DNA from: Amaurobius ferox
Taxonomy: Eukaryota; Arthropoda; Arachnida; Araneae; Amaurobiidae
Reading direction: 5' to 3'
DNA: 64,000 nucleotides
NCBI GenBank assembly: GCA_951213105.1
Contig: OX578134.1
Span: forward strand, 138,097,793-138,161,792
Part shown: positions 33,660-42,144 of the stretch, one piece after another
How the letters are laid out: each line of letters opens with the position of its first letter
How positions within the stretch are numbered: position 1 is the stretch's first letter
The notes under the pieces: model-generated
Told to the model about the DNA's origin: nothing
The model's input: only the letters and a program-made list of their open reading frames with translations
Databases searched by the model: none
Position numbers and translations under genes: made by a program

Positions 33660-34418
33660 TTAACAGAGAAATTGTTTATGATATCGTTGTACATCATTAT
33701 AAGTCATTTCTTTATTTTTTAATAACATATCTAACAATAAAGTTACTTGATTATACAATTTCTTTGATTTACTTCCGTTACATATTTTTTCTGTTAAATT
33801 TGATAATACATTCAATCCTTTACCTACCTTCATTTCTTTACTACTTCGAATCATATTTAATCTATGCATATAATTTTGCAACATATTTTCTTTATTTTTA
33901 ATTTCTTTTATATCATTCTTTTTCTGGTTTAATTCCTCCTCTGAAAAATTTTTAGCCCTAGAAATTGTACTTTTTAAGTTGCCTCTTTTCTTAGATAATC
34001 CTTCTTTTAACTGTTTAGCTCTTCCATACATCTCCTCTAATTTTTCTTGATCATTTAAAAATACTGACGGTCTGTATAATTTTTCCTCTTTTAAATATTT
34101 TAAATTTAAATTTTGATCGATATCATAAGTATAAGATACTAATTCTTTCACAGCTTCAATAGGCTCTTCTATAGATGGAAATGTAATATTTTCTACAACA
34201 TTTTGAATACTTTTCACAACTTCTTTATTTGATTTTTCATATTTTTCAATTTCTTGAGTGACTGGTTTATGAAATTCCTCTAAGGTTTTTTGAATACCTA
34301 TTTTTTCTTTTAGTTGATCTTCATTATTCTTTCTTATTTCTTTTTCAATTTTTACTATTTTAATTGAATCTTTTATTTGCTTTAAAAACTTGTGTTTCCG
34401 TTCTTTTTCTAAGTTCAT
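33660..34418 (-). CDS. Coiled-coil Polinton protein of unknown function
   Basis: A 252-residue, lysine/glutamate-rich and mostly helical protein. Coiled-coil-like heptads occupy residues ~1-75 and ~130-185. The C-terminal ~60 residues are more conserved-looking, with GKGLNVLSNL, a GSKSKKL element and LLLDMLLKNKEMT followed by tyrosine/histidine positions. I recall a similar C-terminal pattern in unnamed Polinton proteins encoded next to the capsid genes. It is the first gene of the leftward block. Its ATG (34418) faces the ATPase start (34475) across a 56-base divergent intergenic region, so both blocks probably share one promoter region. No enzyme motif is visible; a scaffold or virion role is inferred from position. 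Confidence 0.7.
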   Translation of the reverse strand: MNLEKERKHKFLKQIKDSIKIVKIEKEIRKNNEDQLKEKIGIQKTLEEFHKPVTQEIEKYEKSNKEVVKSIQNVVENITFPSIEEPIEAVKELVSYTYDIDQNLNLKYLKEEKLYRPSVFLNDQEKLEEMYGRAKQLKEGLSKKRGNLKSTISRAKNFSEEELNQKKNDIKEIKNKENMLQNYMHRLNMIRSSKEMKVGKGLNVLSNLTEKICNGSKSKKLYNQVTLLLDMLLKNKEMTYNDVQRYHKQFLC

Positions 34419-34474
34419 TTATATAATATTAATTTTTTTACTGCAGCAAATATTATTTTTACTGCTAGTAAATT
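34419..34474. promoter_or_regulatory. Divergent intergenic region at the Polinton centre
   Basis: These 56 AT-rich bases separate the leftward capsid block from the rightward ATPase/replication block. They are the only place the two blocks can start from a shared region. A TATATAAATGA start context serves the left gene; the right gene has GTAAATTATGA. No longer operator-like repeat is visible. Confidence 0.5.
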
Positions 34475-35194
34475 ATGATAAAAATTAAAGATTACACGGA
34501 ACCAGAAGAATTACCTGATCCTAAACAACATCCTTTGTTACCTAAACATCCATTTAGATTACTTATAGTAGGATCTTCAGGTTCAGGTAAAACAAATTTA
34601 CTGTTAAATTTGATTTAGGATTTATTATTTTTTGATACATTATATATATGTGCAAAAGATTTATACGAACCTAAATATTCTAAATTACAAGAAATATATA
34701 CATTGTTTGAAGATATAGAAAGAGAAGATATTTTGAAATGTAAGAATATAAAGAATAAGAAAAGATTATTAAAATTTTATGATAAATTAAAAAAAAAAGT
34801 ATTATTTTCTTCAGATCATAATTTTATTACTGTAGATGATTTAAATCCTACATTAAAGAATTTAGTTATTTTTGATGATTGTGTGATTGAGAAAGATCAA
34901 AAAAACATCAAAGAATTATTTATCAGAGGTAGAAAGAAAAACGCATCCTTTATTTATTTAACTCAGTCATATTATTTAACACCTATCAATATAAGAAGGA
35001 ACTGTAATTACGATATATTTTTCACTCTACAACCAAAAGAAAATCAACAGATTATAAGAGAGATAGATGGTTTATTAAGTACTGAAGAATTCAAACAAAT
35101 GTATAATAAAAGTGTTCAAGAAAAATATGATTTTTTTATGTTAGATTTAGTGAATTCAGAAATGAGATACAGGAAAAAATTTAATCCTATATAA
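34475..35194 (+). pseudogene. Genome-packaging ATPase, broken by one nonsense codon
   Basis: A 239-codon frame starting at the ATG at 34475 encodes the FtsK/HerA-type ATPase that drives DNA into Polinton-type capsids. Walker A is GSSGSGKT at residues 33-40 and Walker B is LVIFDD near 129-134 (codons at ~34860). An arginine-containing FIRGRKKNASF, then LTQSYY, follows as in packaging ATPases. Codon 48 is TAG (34616-34618), just after Walker A, with the same frame continuing unbroken to the stop at 35194. A second in-frame ATG at 34703 cannot rescue the activity because Walker A would be lost. The downstream stop is fused to the next start (TATATAAATGG). Apart from this one base the gene looks intact, so the mutation is recent, unless it is a sequencing error or is read through. 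Confidence 0.85.
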
Positions 35195-35584
35195 ATGGAT
35201 GTATATTTAGAAAAAAGATTATATGTTTACAGAAAGAGTAGAAATTTGTATCAAAAGATAAGTATTTCATTATCAGTAAGTAAGGTTATTCTAAGTGGAA
35301 CGGGTTTATCAGCAATAGCCTTTCTACCGCTTGCATTTTTAAGTTTATCAGTTGGTATAGTAGAAGCCATAGATCTCGCATTAAAAATAGCAGAAAGGAA
35401 AGAAGAATATAGACATTGTTATAATTTTTATAAAGAACTCATTAATTCGTTTAAAGCTAAGGATATGACAGAAGAAGAAATTTATATGTGTGAAAAGGAT
35501 TTCATAAAAAGTTTAAAATTTAATCCAGTTGAAAAATACGTAAAACAAATGCAATTGAATGGATATAAATTTCTAAATAAATAA
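35195..35584 (+). CDS. Small membrane protein of the Polinton
   Basis: A 129-residue protein whose ATG directly follows the ATPase stop codon (TATATAAATGG). Residues ~28-60 are hydrophobic and glycine-broken (ILSGTGLSAIAFLPLAFLSL in part), consistent with one or two membrane segments in hairpin form. They are flanked by a basic N terminus and a charged helical C terminus (IAERKEEYRHCYNFYKELI). Proteins with this layout are frequent in Polintons between the ATPase and later genes, but I know no established function. A membrane-active virion protein would fit the phospholipase gene that follows directly. The frame is intact and the stop abuts the next ATG. Confidence 0.7.
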   Translation: MDVYLEKRLYVYRKSRNLYQKISISLSVSKVILSGTGLSAIAFLPLAFLSLSVGIVEAIDLALKIAERKEEYRHCYNFYKELINSFKAKDMTEEEIYMCEKDFIKSLKFNPVEKYVKQMQLNGYKFLNK

Positions 35585-36061
35585 ATGGTTTGTAAAAAGA
35601 AAGGTGGTGATATTGTTGGATGGATACAAGATAAAGTAAATCTTCCAGAAATGCATTTACCAGGATATCAATATTGTGGTCCAAATACAAAATTAGAAAA
35701 AAGATTAAAAAGAGGTGATCCTGGAATAAATAGAGTTGATAAGTTATGTAAAACACATGATATTGAATACAATAAAACAAAAGATACAAAACAGAGACAT
35801 GTTGCTGATCAAAAATTAATAGATGATTTAAATGCTATACAAGATCCAACATTTCAAGAAAGATTAGCTAGAGGAATTATTAAACCTATTATTAAAGTTA
35901 AAAAAACTTTTGGATTAGGTCTTTCTATATATTGTGTCAAGTGTAAAGATAAAACCCCAACTAAAAATTATCATAAAACTACTTCTAAAAATAATAAACC
36001 TGTTGGTAAAGGTATCTGTACTATTTGTGGAAGTAAAAAGAATACTTTTTTAGGAATTTAA
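35585..36061 (+). CDS. Phospholipase A2-like domain fused to a DUF5679-type zinc ribbon
   Basis: A 158-residue protein. Residues ~25-90 match the parvovirus-VP1-like phospholipase A2 fold: a calcium-loop YCGPNT, then GDPGINRVDKLC, the catalytic His-Asp pair in CKTHDIEY, and a following AD-x-x-L (ADQKLIDDL). This enzyme class hydrolyses phospholipids and in virions serves membrane passage. Residues ~115-158 carry two cysteine pairs (YCVKCKDKT and CTICGSKKNTFLG) around a basic linker, the pattern I know as DUF5679 and which adenovirus-like elements carry in small core proteins. The N-terminal KKKGGD may be basic core-like sequence. The gene abuts its upstream neighbour (AATAAATGG). The integrase reading frame begins immediately after, without its own ATG. 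All catalytic positions are present. Confidence 0.85.
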   Translation: MVCKKKGGDIVGWIQDKVNLPEMHLPGYQYCGPNTKLEKRLKRGDPGINRVDKLCKTHDIEYNKTKDTKQRHVADQKLIDDLNAIQDPTFQERLARGIIKPIIKVKKTFGLGLSIYCVKCKDKTPTKNYHKTTSKNNKPVGKGICTICGSKKNTFLGI

Positions 36062-37059
36062 AAGAGGTCTATTATAATCCAGAAACAGGTTATTGTGGAA
36101 TTAATGAATTGAAAAGAAAAACAGGGTTACCTAATGTTGAAGAATTTTTACATGAACAAGATGTATATATTAGATATAAACCTGTCATTCGTAAATTTAA
36201 AAGAAGAAGAGTTTATGTTCCAAACAGTAATAATCAATTTGACGCTGATTTGTTATTTATAAAAAATTATAGTAAATATAATGATGGAACTAATTATTTG
36301 TTAACATTTATAGATGCTTTTAATAAATATGCTTGGGCTTTTCCTATAAAAAGAAAAACATCTGAAGAAGTAGTACAAGGTTTTAAACAAGTTTTTAAAG
36401 AAAGAATACCAAAATTCATTTTGACAGATGAAGGTACTGAATTTACAGGAAAACAGACACAAAAATTATTTAAAGATAATAATATACATTGGTTTACAAC
36501 TAAAAAAAAAGAAATAAAATCTGCAATAGCTGAGAGATTTAATAGAAGTATAAGAGAAAAAATTATAAAATATATGCATGCTAACAATACTAAAAGATAT
36601 ATTGATGTATTACCTAAATTACTTAAAAATTATAACAATTCATATCATAGATCAATAAAAATGACACCTGTTGAGGCTAGAGAAAATGAATCTCAAGTTT
36701 ATAAAAATTTATATACTAAAAAGATCATGAAAAAACCTAAATTTAAGATAGGGGATAGTGTTAGAATATCTACAATTAAGAAAACATTCAGGAAAGTAGA
36801 TGATTCTACATTCACTGAAGAGATTTTTATAGTTTCTGAAGTATTGAAAACAGATCCAATTACTTATCGATTAAAAGATTTAAACAGTAAAGAAATTGAA
36901 GGAACTTTTTATGAAAATGAAATGGTAAAATATAATAAAAAAGATGATGTATATAAAATTGAAAAAATCATAAAAAAGAAAGGAAATAAGTATTTTGTTA
37001 AATGGCTAGGATATCCAGATGAATTTAATAGTTGGACATCTGAATTAGTTCATATATAA
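36062..37059 (+). pseudogene. Polinton integrase (DDE, with chromodomain); start codon not found
   Basis: A retroviral-type integrase that joins the element ends to target DNA. The catalytic triad is Asp in FDADL (~36241-36247), Asp in LTDEGTEF (36427) and Glu in AIAERFNR (36532), with 34 residues between the last two, as in Polintons. A C-terminal chromodomain (~36940-37059; YFVKWLGYPDEFNSW) may guide insertion to modified histones. The conserved N-terminal pattern (VYYNPETGYCG, then LPNVEEFL) is readable from the phospholipase stop codon onward, but no ATG occurs in this frame. The TAAATG junction used by the other genes reads TTTAAAAGAGG here. Either the start codon was lost, or a non-AUG codon such as the TTG at 36109 is used. 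TTG would omit conserved residues, so loss is more likely. The rest is intact. Confidence 0.88.
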
Positions 37060-37398
37060 ATGAATTTAGATAATAAGATGAAATTAATCTATGATTCAGA
37101 AGAAGAAGAATATTTTTATGTTATCGACTACAAAAGTTTAAAACAAAGATATAATAGTAGAGTTTGTTATTTTAATCGATTAAGAAGGAGATATAATATT
37201 TCTCAAGAAGTTGAGGATATGTTTTTAAAATTTTTAGATTTTATGTATTATGAGAAATCTATTAACTATTACTATTTTATGAAAAAGATTTGTGATATTT
37301 TTAATATTGAAAATAATATAAAGGTTCAAAGTGTTAAAAAGAAATATGAAAAAATATGGAATGATTTCTTACAAAGTATTTCAAGAAATGTTTCTTAA
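37060..37398 (+). CDS. Small tyrosine-rich Polinton protein (112 residues)
   Basis: The ATG directly follows the integrase stop codon (CATATATAAATGA). The product is acidic at the start (DSEEEEYFYV), then basic and aromatic, with many Tyr and Phe, and is predicted to be helical. It ends in SRNVS, and the neighbouring zinc-finger protein ends in TKNVS, because both coding ends lie in the repeated gene-start motif AATGTTTC. I do not recognise the family. Its place between integrase and polymerase suggests a replication or regulatory role, but nothing in the sequence proves this. Confidence 0.65.
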   Translation: MNLDNKMKLIYDSEEEEYFYVIDYKSLKQRYNSRVCYFNRLRRRYNISQEVEDMFLKFLDFMYYEKSINYYYFMKKICDIFNIENNIKVQSVKKKYEKIWNDFLQSISRNVS

Positions 37399-37405
37399 TA
37401 AATGG
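37387..37405 (+). promoter_or_regulatory. Conserved Polinton gene-start motif
   Basis: AATGTTTCTTAATAAATGG spans the end of one gene and the ATG (37402) of the next. It differs by one or two bases from the motifs at 37639 and 41611. Confidence 0.65.
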
Positions 37406-37650
37406 AGCTTACAAAAAAGTGTATACACTGTTTGACTATGAAATCGGTAAATGAGTTTTACATATATCATAGAAATGAAAAAATTTATTTCCAAAGTCAT
37501 TGCAAATGTTGTGATTCCATAATCAAATATAAAAAATTTAAATGTGAATGTGGCATGCAATATACCTATACACACAAAAAGAGACATTTAAAAAGTATTT
37601 ATCATAGTAAGCATCTTCCAGGAAAAAGTATTACAAAAAATGTTTCCTAA
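37402..37650 (+). CDS. Small zinc-finger protein (82 residues)
   Basis: Zinc-binding pairs are visible: CIHC near residues 7-10, CKCC near 34-37, CEC near 49-51, and histidines in HKKRHLKSIYH near 58-68. They fit a CxxC...CxxC ribbon followed by a C2H2-like finger (KCECGMQYTYTHKKRH). Similar fingers occur in the N-terminal part of the polymerase encoded next. It may therefore be a split-off or duplicated finger module that binds nucleic acid. The gene is flanked on both sides by the 19-base start motif and lies three bases from each neighbour. Confidence 0.65.
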   Translation: MELTKKCIHCLTMKSVNEFYIYHRNEKIYFQSHCKCCDSIIKYKKFKCECGMQYTYTHKKRHLKSIYHSKHLPGKSITKNVS

Positions 37651-37657
37651 TAAATGG
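37639..37657 (+). promoter_or_regulatory. Conserved Polinton gene-start motif
   Basis: AATGTTTCCTAATAAATGG includes the start codon of the polymerase gene at 37654. Confidence 0.65.
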
Positions 37658-40600
37658 AGCTCAACTTAAAGTCAAAGACTATTAATGAACTTAGAAAAGT
37701 AGTAAAATTATTGAATATTAAACAACCTAAAGGTTGTAAGAAGGTTGATTTAATTAAATTATTAACTAAATATATCAGAAAAACAGGTGAATATAAACCT
37801 GTTTTAGTAGATTTATTAAATTTAGATTTGTCAGCATACTTGGAAAAAAAGAAAAAAATATTTATTGATAAACCTAAAAAACGTAAAAAAATTAAAAAGA
37901 TTTTTGATTCTTTTAGTTTAAGATTTGATAAAAATGATTTTAAATCTGTCTTTCCTGAAGAAAATGTATTTACAGTAGAAGAAAATCTTGAAAAGTTATT
38001 TACAGAAGATAAAAAATGTCGTATATGTGGTAAATATTATGAAGCTGAAGAAGAACATATAAAGAAAGACTTAATGATTAAAAGATCAAAACAAAAAAGA
38101 AAATGTATTATTTGCGGCATATATTATAAACATTTAGAAAATCACATATCAAGTCGAAAACATAAAAAAGCATTAGATGAAGGTAATGTAGAAATTAAGG
38201 AATATGAAACTGCTTATAAATCTAGATTAAGATCGTACAGAATTAATAATTGTAATAATATTAAAATCCCTCTAGAATTTTTAGAAGAGAAAAGAAAGGT
38301 TGTAATAGAAAAAATAAAGCAAATTATGAAAGAATTTAATGGAATAAAGGTAAATTTTAAATTGTTTTGTTTGTATAAATTGAATGAAGAAATTCAAGAA
38401 TTTACATTCAAAACTGAGAATCAAATTATATTAAAATCTAATGATTTACATACTTTTTATGATTATGTTATTGACAACTTAATAAATGAATCTGATGATT
38501 TTATATCAAAAGGATCTGGTTGGAGTCTTGAAGAAATTAAATTTTTAGAATTGAGAATAAATAAGTATCAACCCTTGAGAGGATCAAGTTATATTGATTT
38601 ACCTGAAAATATTAAATCTAAACAAGCTATAATAAATGTAAAAAATAAAGATAATAAATGTTTTATGTGGTCTATATTATCAGCAATTCATCCTGTAAAA
38701 AAAAATCCTCAAAGAGTGTCAAAATATGAACAATATAAAGATGAATTAAATTTTAAAGGTATTGATTTTCCTGTTTCATTAGACAATATTAAGAAATTTG
38801 AAAAACTAAATAATATATCTGTAAATGTTTATAGTTATGATGGTTCAATTTATCCACTTAGAATAACTAACAATAAATTAGAAAAACATGTAAACTTGTT
38901 TTATATGAAAGATCATTATTGTTGGATTAAAAATATGAATAGTTTGATCAGATCACAAATTAATAATAATCAAATATTTTTATGTGATAGATGTTTAAAT
39001 CATTTTTATTCTGAGGAAAGGTTAAAGATACATGAGGAATACTGTAAAGATGCTGTCACAATTAATATGCTTAAAAAAGATGAAGTTATTCAATTTAAAA
39101 ATTATGAAAGAAAAATGAGAGTACCATATACTATATATGCTGATTTTGAATCTCTCTTACCTAAAATTGATACATGTGAGCAAGATCAAACTAAATCATA
39201 TACTGTGAAATATCAAAAACATGTAGCAGATGCATTTTGTTATTATATCAAATATGAAAAGGAATACTTTAAACCTCCTGTTGTTTATAGAGGACCAGAT
39301 ACAATCAAAAAGTTTGTATCTATGTTAAAAGAGGATACTCTTAAAATTGAAAAAATGATAGAAGACAAAACTAAAAAATATGAAAGTATCAAATCAATGA
39401 TAGAGTTCGATGAAAATCATTATAAAAGAACTAATATTTGTCATATATGTGAAAATCAAATCTTAAATGATGAAAAAGTAATTGATCATTGTCATATAAC
39501 TGGAAAATATAGGGGTCCTGCTCATAATATTTGTAATTTAAATTATCAAATTCCAAAATTTATTCCAGTAAAAATTCATAATTTAACAGGTTATGATTCT
39601 CATTTGTTTATAAAAGAACTTGGATTTGATCAATCAAAAATAGATGTTATACCTAATACCGAAGAAAAATATATATCTTTCAGCAAAACAATAGGAGGTA
39701 TGAAATTGAGATTTATTGATTCATTTAAATTTATGTCTTGCAGTTTAGATAATTTATCAAAAAACTTGAGACCAGAGAAAGAAATAAATAGATATCCTCC
39801 AAAAATACGAAAAATGAAATATATTAAATACTTAAAATTGAAATTTAGAGAGACATCATTACATTTTCCTGATGATAAATTAGATCTCATTACAAGAAAA
39901 GGTGTATATCCTTATGATTATATGGATTCTAGAGATAAATACAAAGAAACAGAATTACCTTCAAAAGATAAATTTTATAATAAATTGAATGAATGTAATA
40001 TAACTGATGAAGAATATAAACATGCTCAACGTGTTTGGAAAGAATTTAATATAAAAAATTTAGGTGAATATACAGATTTATATGTTAAAACAGATGTATT
40101 TGAAAATTTTAGAGATGTTTGTTTAAAAACTTATAAATTAGATCCAGATTGGTATTTTACTGCTCCTGGTTTATCTTGGGATGCTATGTTAAAAATAACA
40201 AATGTTAAATTAGATTTATTAAATGATTATGATATGATTCTCATGATAGAAAAAGGTTTAAGAGGAGGTGTTTCACAATGTTGTAATAGATATGGAAAAG
40301 CTAATAATAAATATATGAAAAATTATGATAATAGTAAAGAATCCAATTATTTAATGTATTTAGATGCTAATAATTTATATGGATGGGCTATGAGTCAATA
40401 TTTACCATATGGAGAATTTAAATGGTGTAATGAAATAAATTATGTTAAACGTGAATTATATAACAATAAAATAAAAGATGATTCAGAGATTGGATATATA
40501 TTTGAAATTAGTTTAAGATATCCAAAAGAGTTACATGATTATCATTCAGATTTACCATTGTGTCCTGAAAATAGAATTCCTGAAAATTCGAAACAAGGTA

Positions 40601-41625
40601 AGTTATTAACAACTTTATACGATAAAGAGAAATATGTAGTTCATTATAGAAGTTTAAAACAATATTTGAAAATGGGTTTAAAGGCTGTAAGAGTACATAG
40701 AGTATTACAATTTAAACAATCGAATTGGTTAAAAAAATATATAGATTTAAACACTGAAATGAGAAAGAAAGCTGCTAATGATTTTGAGAAAGATTTTTAT
40801 AAATTAATGAATAATTCTATATTTGGAAAAACTATGGAAAATATAAGAAAACGAATCGATGTAAGATTATGTTGTAATTATGATCAAGTTAAAAAATTAA
40901 TTGCTAAACCTAATTTCAAATGTAGAACTATTTTTGATGAAAATTTGGTAGCTGTTCACATGAAAAAAACAAAACTATATTTTAATAAACCGATTTATGT
41001 TGGAATGAGTATATTAGATTTATCTAAACATTTAATGTATGATTTTCATTATAATATTATGAAACCGAGATATAAAGATAATATTAAGTTATTATATATG
41101 GATACAGATAGTTTTATATATGATATTAAAACAGATGACTTTTATGAAGATATGAAGTCTATGATTGATTATTTCGATACATCTGATTATCAAGTAAATA
41201 ATCTGTATAATATGCCTAGATGTAATAAAAAAGTAATAGGTAAAATGAAAGATGAAAATAACGGTGTGATTATGGAAGAATTTGTAGGTTTAAGAAGTAA
41301 AATGTATTCAATAAGATTAGAAAAGCAGAGTGTTGAAGAATACAATAATAATAATGAAGACCATAAAAATTTTGAGATTAAGAAGTCTAAAGGTACTAAG
41401 ACTAGTACCGTTAAAAACAGAATATCATTTGAGGATTATAAAGACTGTTTATTAAATAAAAAAGATCAATATAGAACACAGAATTTAATTAGAAGTAAGA
41501 AACATGAATTGTATTCAATTCAAGTGAACAAGATAGCTTTATCAGCAAAAGATGATAAAAGATTTATATTAGAAGATGGTATGAATACTAGAGCTTTAGG
41601 ACACTATAAAAATGTTTCTATATAA
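37654..41625 (+). CDS. polB: Protein-primed family B DNA polymerase with SAP, zinc-finger, OTU-like and HNH modules
   Basis: A 1323-residue replicase. Residues ~1-45 form a SAP-like DNA-binding helix pair (TINELRKVVKLLNI). C2H2 fingers begin near Cys122 and Cys151. An OTU-like cysteine-protease module has Cys336 (NKCFMWS) and His421 (DHYCWIK). A finger starts near Cys444 (FLCDRCLNHF). The 3'-5' exonuclease has Exo I YADFES (Asp497, Glu499), Exo II TGYDS (Asp648) and Exo III YVKTD (Asp814). An endonuclease-VII-like HNH/zinc insertion lies at ~596-630 (CHIC, DHCHITG). Polymerase motifs are A LDANNLYG (Asp904), B KLMNNSIFG (Lys1050 to Gly1058) and C MDTDSF (Asp1150, Asp1152). All catalytic residues are present and the frame is intact. 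Protein priming is inferred from the family. The stop abuts the next ATG. Confidence 0.97.
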   Translation: MELNLKSKTINELRKVVKLLNIKQPKGCKKVDLIKLLTKYIRKTGEYKPVLVDLLNLDLSAYLEKKKKIFIDKPKKRKKIKKIFDSFSLRFDKNDFKSVFPEENVFTVEENLEKLFTEDKKCRICGKYYEAEEEHIKKDLMIKRSKQKRKCIICGIYYKHLENHISSRKHKKALDEGNVEIKEYETAYKSRLRSYRINNCNNIKIPLEFLEEKRKVVIEKIKQIMKEFNGIKVNFKLFCLYKLNEEIQEFTFKTENQIILKSNDLHTFYDYVIDNLINESDDFISKGSGWSLEEIKFLELRINKYQPLRGSSYIDLPENIKSKQAIINVKNKDNKCFMWSILSAIHPVKKNPQRVSKYEQYKDELNFKGIDFPVSLDNIKKFEKLNNISVNVYSYDGSIYPLRITNNKLEKHVNLFYMKDHYCWIKNMNSLIRSQINNNQIFLCDRCLNHFYSEERLKIHEEYCKDAVTINMLKKDEVIQFKNYERKMRVPYTIYADFESLLPKIDTCEQDQTKSYTVKYQKHVADAFCYYIKYEKEYFKPPVVYRGPDTIKKFVSMLKEDTLKIEKMIEDKTKKYESIKSMIEFDENHYKRTNICHICENQILNDEKVIDHCHITGKYRGPAHNICNLNYQIPKFIPVKIHNLTGYDSHLFIKELGFDQSKIDVIPNTEEKYISFSKTIGGMKLRFIDSFKFMSCSLDNLSKNLRPEKEINRYPPKIRKMKYIKYLKLKFRETSLHFPDDKLDLITRKGVYPYDYMDSRDKYKETELPSKDKFYNKLNECNITDEEYKHAQRVWKEFNIKNLGEYTDLYVKTDVFENFRDVCLKTYKLDPDWYFTAPGLSWDAMLKITNVKLDLLNDYDMILMIEKGLRGGVSQCCNRYGKANNKYMKNYDNSKESNYLMYLDANNLYGWAMSQYLPYGEFKWCNEINYVKRELYNNKIKDDSEIGYIFEISLRYPKELHDYHSDLPLCPENRIPENSKQGKLLTTLYDKEKYVVHYRSLKQYLKMGLKAVRVHRVLQFKQSNWLKKYIDLNTEMRKKAANDFEKDFYKLMNNSIFGKTMENIRKRIDVRLCCNYDQVKKLIAKPNFKCRTIFDENLVAVHMKKTKLYFNKPIYVGMSILDLSKHLMYDFHYNIMKPRYKDNIKLLYMDTDSFIYDIKTDDFYEDMKSMIDYFDTSDYQVNNLYNMPRCNKKVIGKMKDENNGVIMEEFVGLRSKMYSIRLEKQSVEEYNNNNEDHKNFEIKKSKGTKTSTVKNRISFEDYKDCLLNKKDQYRTQNLIRSKKHELYSIQVNKIALSAKDDKRFILEDGMNTRALGHYKNVSI

Positions 41626-41629
41626 ATGG
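41611..41629 (+). promoter_or_regulatory. Conserved Polinton gene-start motif
   Basis: AATGTTTCTATATAAATGG includes the polymerase stop codon and the next ATG. It is identical over all 19 bases to the motif of the LRR gene on the other strand (29122-29140). Confidence 0.65.
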
Positions 41630-41859
41630 ATGAGGGCTTAGGTGATATTCGAGCTTTAAATTTTACAAATTCTGAAGAAATTTACTATATGACTTATCTT
41701 TGTAAAGAATTGTATGATATAAAATATGATAAAAAACTATTATCAGAAAGTTTTCAAAGGTTGACTGAATTAATTGAAAAAGAAGAAAATGAAGATATTA
41801 AATTGAAGGGATTGGGAGTTTTATATGTTATTTCAAAGAATTTATTCTATTGGTCATGA
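41626..41859 (+). CDS. Small acidic Polinton protein (77 residues)
   Basis: A helical, acidic frame (e.g. ESFQRLTELIEKEENED) with an aromatic C terminus (NLFYWS). Its ATG is fused to the stop of the polymerase gene within the conserved start motif. No family is recognised. It is the first of the small genes at the right end of the element, a position that often holds fast-evolving accessory genes. Confidence 0.6.
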   Translation: MDEGLGDIRALNFTNSEEIYYMTYLCKELYDIKYDKKLLSESFQRLTELIEKEENEDIKLKGLGVLYVISKNLFYWS

Positions 41860-41882
41860 ATTTATAAAAACTAATAAATAGA

Positions 41883-41999
41883 ATGTTTGAATTAAATGAT
41901 TTATATCCTAGGATTGATATAACTAAATATTGTTGTGATACCTTAAAGTTAGTTGAATCAATAAAATATAAAGGTATATTTAAGTATGAGAAAGCTTAA
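41883..41999 (+). pseudogene. Shrunken third copy of the small terminal protein
   Basis: A 38-residue frame beginning ELNDLYP and ending FKYEKA. It matches the start (KLNDLYPG) and end (FKY...LEKA) of the intact 94-residue protein at 42141 but lacks most of the middle and the original N terminus. The upstream sequence ACTAATAAATAGAATG is a degraded version of the ACTAATAAATGGAAGAG start of the intact copy. It is most likely a deletion derivative, though a short product could still be made from the ATG at 41883. Confidence 0.6.
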
Positions 42000-42070
42000 T
42001 CAATATATGATTTTTTTTTAATATATTAGAGTGTTTATAATAACTATTTTATTAATATCTCTATAATTCA

Positions 42071-42088
42071 GGGGGATAACCATCCCCC
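42071..42088. terminator. GC hairpin downstream of the rightward gene block
   Basis: GGGGGAT-AACC-ATCCCCC is a perfect 7-bp stem in otherwise AT-rich DNA, between the small genes. It resembles the GC hairpins in the terminal repeats. A termination or processing role is conjecture. Confidence 0.35.
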
Positions 42089-42125
42089 CCTATATCATAT
42101 AATGTTTAGAAAATATTTATAAAAA

Positions 42126-42144
42126 AATGTTTACTAATAAATGG
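42126..42144 (+). promoter_or_regulatory. Conserved Polinton gene-start motif
   Basis: AATGTTTACTAATAAATGG includes the ATG at 42141. There is no coding sequence directly upstream here, so the motif is conserved independently of any overlapping gene end. Confidence 0.7.
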
